Origin: Triglochin maritima
Lineage: Eukaryota > Streptophyta > Magnoliopsida > Alismatales > Juncaginaceae
NCBI GenBank assembly: GCA_963682175.1
Contig: OY821786.1
Span: forward strand, 33,039,501-33,103,500
Reading direction: 5' to 3'
DNA: 64,000 nucleotides
The translations under genes were made by a program, and so were the position numbers. Shown piece after piece: positions 61,001 to 64,000 of the stretch. Under the pieces are notes generated by a model. The model was given only the letters and a program-made list of their open reading frames with translations. It made no database searches and was not told the DNA's origin. Positions within the stretch are counted from its first letter, which is position 1. Every line of letters starts with the position of its first letter.

Positions 61001-61142
61001 TTGCAAGACTTCGTAAACAGTTGGAGCCAAAACTATAATGTTATGATACCTTTGAAACAATGCTGCAAACTGCATCCTTAAATTTAAGCATCCAAGACCA
61101 AATTTCCTCTAACCAATTCTCCACTACACCAGAGCCATGAAG
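46061..61142 (-). CDS. ESP4: Symplekin/PTA1 homologue (ESP4 type), 25 C-terminal exons
   Basis: Scaffold protein of the nuclear mRNA cleavage and polyadenylation complex; it bridges CPSF and CstF. Exons in order (minus): 61050-61142, 59408-59507, 59110-59275, 58763-58940, 57629-57757, 56941-57549, 56256-56855, 55961-56029, 55173-55289, 54767-55012, 54502-54549, 54250-54363, 52996-53169, 52822-52884, 52637-52747, 52463-52546, 52316-52363, 52061-52135, 51641-51736, 51458-51538, 51318-51389, 49360-49404, 46883-46966, 46697-46800, 46061-46184 (TGA at 46061-46063). Together they give 3630 nt, 1209 codons plus stop, in one frame. The first four hold the end of the N-terminal HEAT-like domain (LRTAFLGFLRC). 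The middle has the DPRR repeats. Exons from 52884 down form Symplekin_C (KHLYETKLK, FEQRTVFTQQVLARSL, LPLLFMRTVIQAIDAF). The first exons, about 130-250 codons, are beyond 64000. Donors are GT except one GC (51640). Arabidopsis ESP4 limits read-through and thereby silencing. Confidence 0.93.
47438..49095 (+). repeat. Solo copia LTR J inside a symplekin intron
   Basis: 1658 bp, TGTTGG...CCACA, flanked by GAAAT (47433-47437) and GGAAT (49096-49100), a one-mismatch 5 bp target duplication. It lies antisense in the intron between the exons at 49360-49404 and 46883-46966. GGTCAACCG and GGTCGATCG palindromes are scattered between about 47765 and 48245. Two copies of a roughly 90 bp segment (48549-48638 and 48764-48853), sharing CTATAATAGAATTGGATC, form a direct repeat in its right half. 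No internal copia sequence is present. Confidence 0.68.
49738..49830. repeat. Short tandem duplication, unit about 47 bp
   Basis: Two adjacent near-identical units, each with CATATTTAATCCCATACAC and TTTAGTAATATTTAAATTTAA, lie in a symplekin intron. No function is apparent. Confidence 0.75.
49916..51179. mobile_element. 1.26 kb terminal-inverted-repeat element K in a symplekin intron
   Basis: The termini are inverted repeats of about 45-50 bp, roughly 80% identical: CGTCGCCCCAAAACTAC and CACCCCTTGAAATTACC on the left match the complement of 51127-51175. ATATTATA occurs directly outside both ends (49908-49915 and 51180-51187), an 8 bp target duplication. It lies in the intron between exons 51318-51389 and 49360-49404. 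Inside are repeated GCGTCTTAGCCAGACGC hairpins (about 50120-50335), a GC-rich centre and a near-perfect palindrome (50794-50938). The only ORFs of note (50370-50651 and its complement) have no recognisable product. It is non-autonomous, with the superfamily uncertain: 8 bp favours hAT, long TIRs favour MULE. Confidence 0.7.
50794..50938. repeat. 145 bp near-perfect palindrome
   Basis: The arms of about 70 bp are centred on CCATGG at 50861-50866. Starting from the centre they read TCCCCCATGGGGGA outward through GCGTCT, GGGGGCG, CCCCCACGTA, GGACG and the AT-rich TTACGG/CCGTAA borders. Only scattered mismatches occur. It lies within element K and would form a long hairpin in the intron RNA. Confidence 0.82.
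51639..51640 (-). other. GC splice donor in the symplekin gene
   Basis: The exon 51641-51736 ends CTTAAGAAG and is followed by GCAAATTC on the minus strand. The next exon (51538) begins in phase 0 and restores a well-conserved junction (PLKK then IMDACTACFEQ). No GT donor nearby keeps the frame. A GC-AG intron with the strong AAG|GCAA context is the only solution I can find. Confidence 0.8.
53842..53920. repeat. Two 39 bp tandem units in a symplekin intron
   Basis: AAATGGTATTGAGTTGGAAA and AAATGGTTTTGAGTTGGAAA begin two nearly identical units separated by one base. The second ends TGTGGTATCA. A weaker third match (GGTTTTGAGTTGGAAG) is at 54081. They resemble degraded retroelement sequence. 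Confidence 0.65.
59641..60775. repeat. Pair of 200 bp direct repeats in a symplekin intron
   Basis: 59641-59837 and 60576-60775 are about 95% identical. They start AAGACGTGACTTTTTAAATA, include TACTTTGGTGGCCAATATTA and end ACACATCAACGTCAA. They are separated by about 740 bp of unrelated AT-rich sequence, in the intron between the exons at 61050-61142 and 59408-59507. There is no TG...CA terminus and no coding content between them. A local duplication, or two copies of a short unknown repeat, are both possible. Confidence 0.82.
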
Positions 61143-64000
61143 CTGCATTGTTTCAAAATGGACAGCATAAATTTTACAAGAAAAAACATAAAAGTAAATG
61201 TTGGACAAGAACATATATATTTAAGGAACACAGCAGCCACAAGCTAGGAATAGCAAAAGACTTGACAAAAAAACAAGATCCATCTAGCTAATACAGAAGA
61301 AACAAACAAGGTCTAAAAATGAACAATTTGATAATACCAATCCATATACCACAGGACTGAAATATGTTAGATGCAACTTTTCTAGCTTGCTTATTTATTT
61401 AGCAAAATTTTCAAAATACAACTTATCAGACTTTAGCAATGTCTATGGTTTGTATCTACCAGCATATTGAACAAATCTTATTTGTCAAAATTCACACTTT
61501 TTACGTGGTAATTAGTTTATTTTAGTGGCAAAGGACTCACAACAGTATGACCTAATGATTTTCCTCAAGAACTGGAGAAAAAAAATTGTATGGAGTTTTA
61601 ATTGTCTCTTTAACATTAAAGCACTGGTAATTTGAACCATCAAAAAATATACAAAGTTATTAAGACTAATAAGCAATATATTAACAAGACATTTCTTTCT
61701 GTTAGAACTTTAACTTAGCAGATAACTGACTTTCATTGATAAACAACAGTTAAAGGAAATGAGGAAGCAAAACAATGCATAATCATATGCTAGTCCCTGA
61801 TTTGTTTGAGGATCCAGGAAAATGATACAGATGATACAAGCCCACAAAAAGAGAGAAAAAAAGAAAGGGGTCAAACAAAGCATTTGTTTAAAATTCCATC
61901 CTGTGATCAAAATGAGAAGATTAATTAATTGGCATGATCATTTGGTGTAATAATAGTATAATACGCCTGCCATTCTTAAGCTCCTGATTTCTTATCTCCC
62001 CAGGAAAGAACATATCCATGCTATTCTTATGATAATGTGACTCTAAATCTAGACAATGGATAAATGGACTATGTTTCACAAAGATATCATATGAATTAGA
62101 ATAATCCAAAAATTTAGCAAGTGACATGCTTCAGTTAAAATATATATTTCAATATTTGGTACTATGAAGTGTCTTGCCTTCATTAAACCTATAAATTTCT
62201 CAAGAAAGATAAATAGCTCCAAGGGACAAATAAAATATGTTGTCATCATGGAGCACCCTAAAAGAAAACTTTCCCAAGTGAAGAAAGAATCACTTTTGAA
62301 AACAATGGCATACCACTTCAGAGAATTATCTGCCCCTGAATTATTACTTTTGATAAAAGAGAAACCAAAATGATCCACGTCACTCACCCAAGATACAGAC
62401 CTCCAAGCTACACTTAGCCCATGTTCGGGAACTGACGTAGGCTTACAAAAAAAAGAACAAATGCTTCTAGGAAAACTTCTTCTAGGAGGCCTTCTAATAT
62501 TTCTACTCTTTGATTTGTCATAAGTGAAACGGTCCCTTTTCTTTTAAATAATTTAACCACGACACATACAAATGGATGATGAACTCACTAATTAGGAGTA
62601 ATTGGTTGAGCATTATTCTGTTGTCAAACAAGATAAAAATTGAGTTAAAGAATTAAAAAAACATAGTGAAAGTAGAGTGATATTGAGTAAAGAATCCCAT
62701 CCACTTCAGATGTGAAGGGAGAACAAAGTTTTTCGAATTGCCAAAATTTGACGTGAAAAAAAAGATTGAGAACATATAGAGAAAAAATATACCCTATGTA
62801 TTAGCGATATAGCCAAAATTGAGGACATTTTTAAAAAAATTAGTATAGAGAAAAAATGGGATACAGGAATATAAATAATTTTCAGCTCATACATGATAAC
62901 CCAATGTGTTGTTCTGCTATTTATTATCAGCATGCTAACAACCTATATGCATGCAGCAAACAAGCTCTAACCTTATAAATTATAACTAATTTAAATTGCA
63001 TGGTGGTTACAACAATTGTATATGATAATATGGTGACATAATTATTCTCATCGTAGAAAATCAACATCAAAATCTAGAACAGGGCCTTGACAGTTGACAG
63101 TTTATCTGCTAATTACTAACAAGTTTAGCTTAATGCCTATCAAAAAAACAAGTTTAGATCAACTATTTTTCTATTGAAATGAGTATTAAGCTGCACCATA
63201 TGGTCAAAAACCACCACAAATTTCACTTTGGCTACTTCGGTTTTTAAGGTAAAAGATTGAAAGGTAGTTTGAAATTGAAATGAAAGGTGTTAGAAACTCA
63301 ACACCAGCTGATTCTCCACATCAAAATAAAGAGAATATGCTAATAAGAGATGCAGGACCCACTTCAATGGTACTGACATAAGAGGCTATTCTCATAATTG
63401 GCATAGAATTTCCAGTGTGAAAAACATGGTTACAAATTTTGAGAAGTTAAAAGCTTCTAAATAAGAATAAAAACTGAAATCATCAAAGAGAACCTAGAGA
63501 CAGAAAAAAGACAGGAGATCAATATATAATACTAATCCGATTGACAAAGGTGTCTGCCTCATCCGGAAACCAAAACAATCTCTAAATAATTATCAGATCA
63601 TGTAACACGATTCTGCAACTTATTAAATAATTAATCAGGAAAATAGAAAAATTAATGACAGATGTTTGTCCCAACAATATCACATAATTAAAAATCAAAC
63701 AAAAAAATCAGATTTGAAGATAGAAACGATAATTGCTTTAATCAGTGGCAAAGTCTTTCATTTGCCTATACCATATTATATAAAAATTACTTATGCATAT
63801 CTGATGATTACAACCAGTGGGGATAGATAAAGTGGACAGTGATACATAGGGGATGTTGTGTAGTCCAGGTCATAGAAATGCTTTGCTCCAAAAAAGAAAA
63901 ATTCAAAACAGATGCAGATTTCAGCAATGAATCTGAACTAGGTGAAAGTATCATGAAAAAAATCACGTTATAACAAATTTATCAAAAGTTGATATTTATT
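61143..64000 (-). other. Intronic sequence upstream of the first visible symplekin exon
   Basis: The exon at 61142 begins in phase 0 after a CAG acceptor, so an upstream exon must exist. I looked for the conserved N-terminal symplekin segment on the minus strand to the end of the window and found none, so the intron appears to exceed 2.8 kb. The content is AT-rich with no recognised repeat, RNA gene or ORF of note. Confidence 0.55.

Noticed and set aside
1..64000. CRISPR arrays, bacterial operons, ribosome binding sites, tRNA and rRNA genes
   Set aside because: The content is nuclear plant DNA. The spaced palindromes in LTRs vary in spacing and are not CRISPR repeats. The tRNA-like text is limited to primer binding sites.
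61143..64000. N-terminal symplekin exons
   Set aside because: No minus-strand segment resembled the conserved N-terminal part, and short ORFs at 61710-62127 and 62706-62933 lack both similarity and compatible splice sites.

Overview
The window is nuclear DNA from a flowering plant, most likely a eudicot with a repeat-rich genome. This rests on Athila-type Ty3/gypsy elements primed by tRNA-Asp, Ty1/copia elements, one of them primed by initiator tRNA-Met, MULE and hAT relics, and a many-exon plant symplekin gene. The species cannot be named from the sequence.

Positions 1-26262 are a nest of retrotransposons. A copia element (D, minus strand) is interrupted in its integrase region by an Athila-like element (B, minus strand, running off the left edge). 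B was then hit twice by very young members of a related non-autonomous family. Element A (1900-9261, plus strand) landed just past B's pol gene with target duplication ATGCT. Element C (12689-20049, minus strand) landed at the protease/RT boundary with duplication TAAGG. A and C have LTR pairs with no difference that I can see. They share an open 509-codon ORF that keeps a gag zinc knuckle and a decayed stretch of pol, but they have no capsid, protease, RT active site or integrase. B has intact RT and RNase H motifs, but its gag and integrase carry stop codons and catalytic losses that look like deaminated methyl-cytosine.

Positions 26263-44996 hold older debris: an inverted copia LTR relic (H), the 5' part of an old Athila element (E), a broken copia element (G) whose 3' LTR contains a solo Athila LTR (F), a MULE transposase relic that G adjoins, a GC-rich island and a hAT-like MITE.

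From 46061 rightwards lies the only host gene recognised: the minus-strand symplekin/PTA1 homologue (ESP4 type), a scaffold of the mRNA 3'-end cleavage and polyadenylation machinery. I could place 25 exons encoding 1209 codons plus a stop. The N-terminal exons are beyond the right edge. Its introns carry a solo copia LTR, a 1.26 kb terminal-inverted-repeat element with very strong palindromes, and a 200 bp duplicated segment. One intron uses a GC donor and one acceptor is a NAGNAG tandem.

The two most unusual patterns are the conserved capsid-less gag/pol-relic ORF of A and C, and short perfect palindromes that recur in pairs at fixed places in the Athila group (GACCGCCAATTGGCGGTC) and in clusters in the copia LTRs (CGGTCGACCG).
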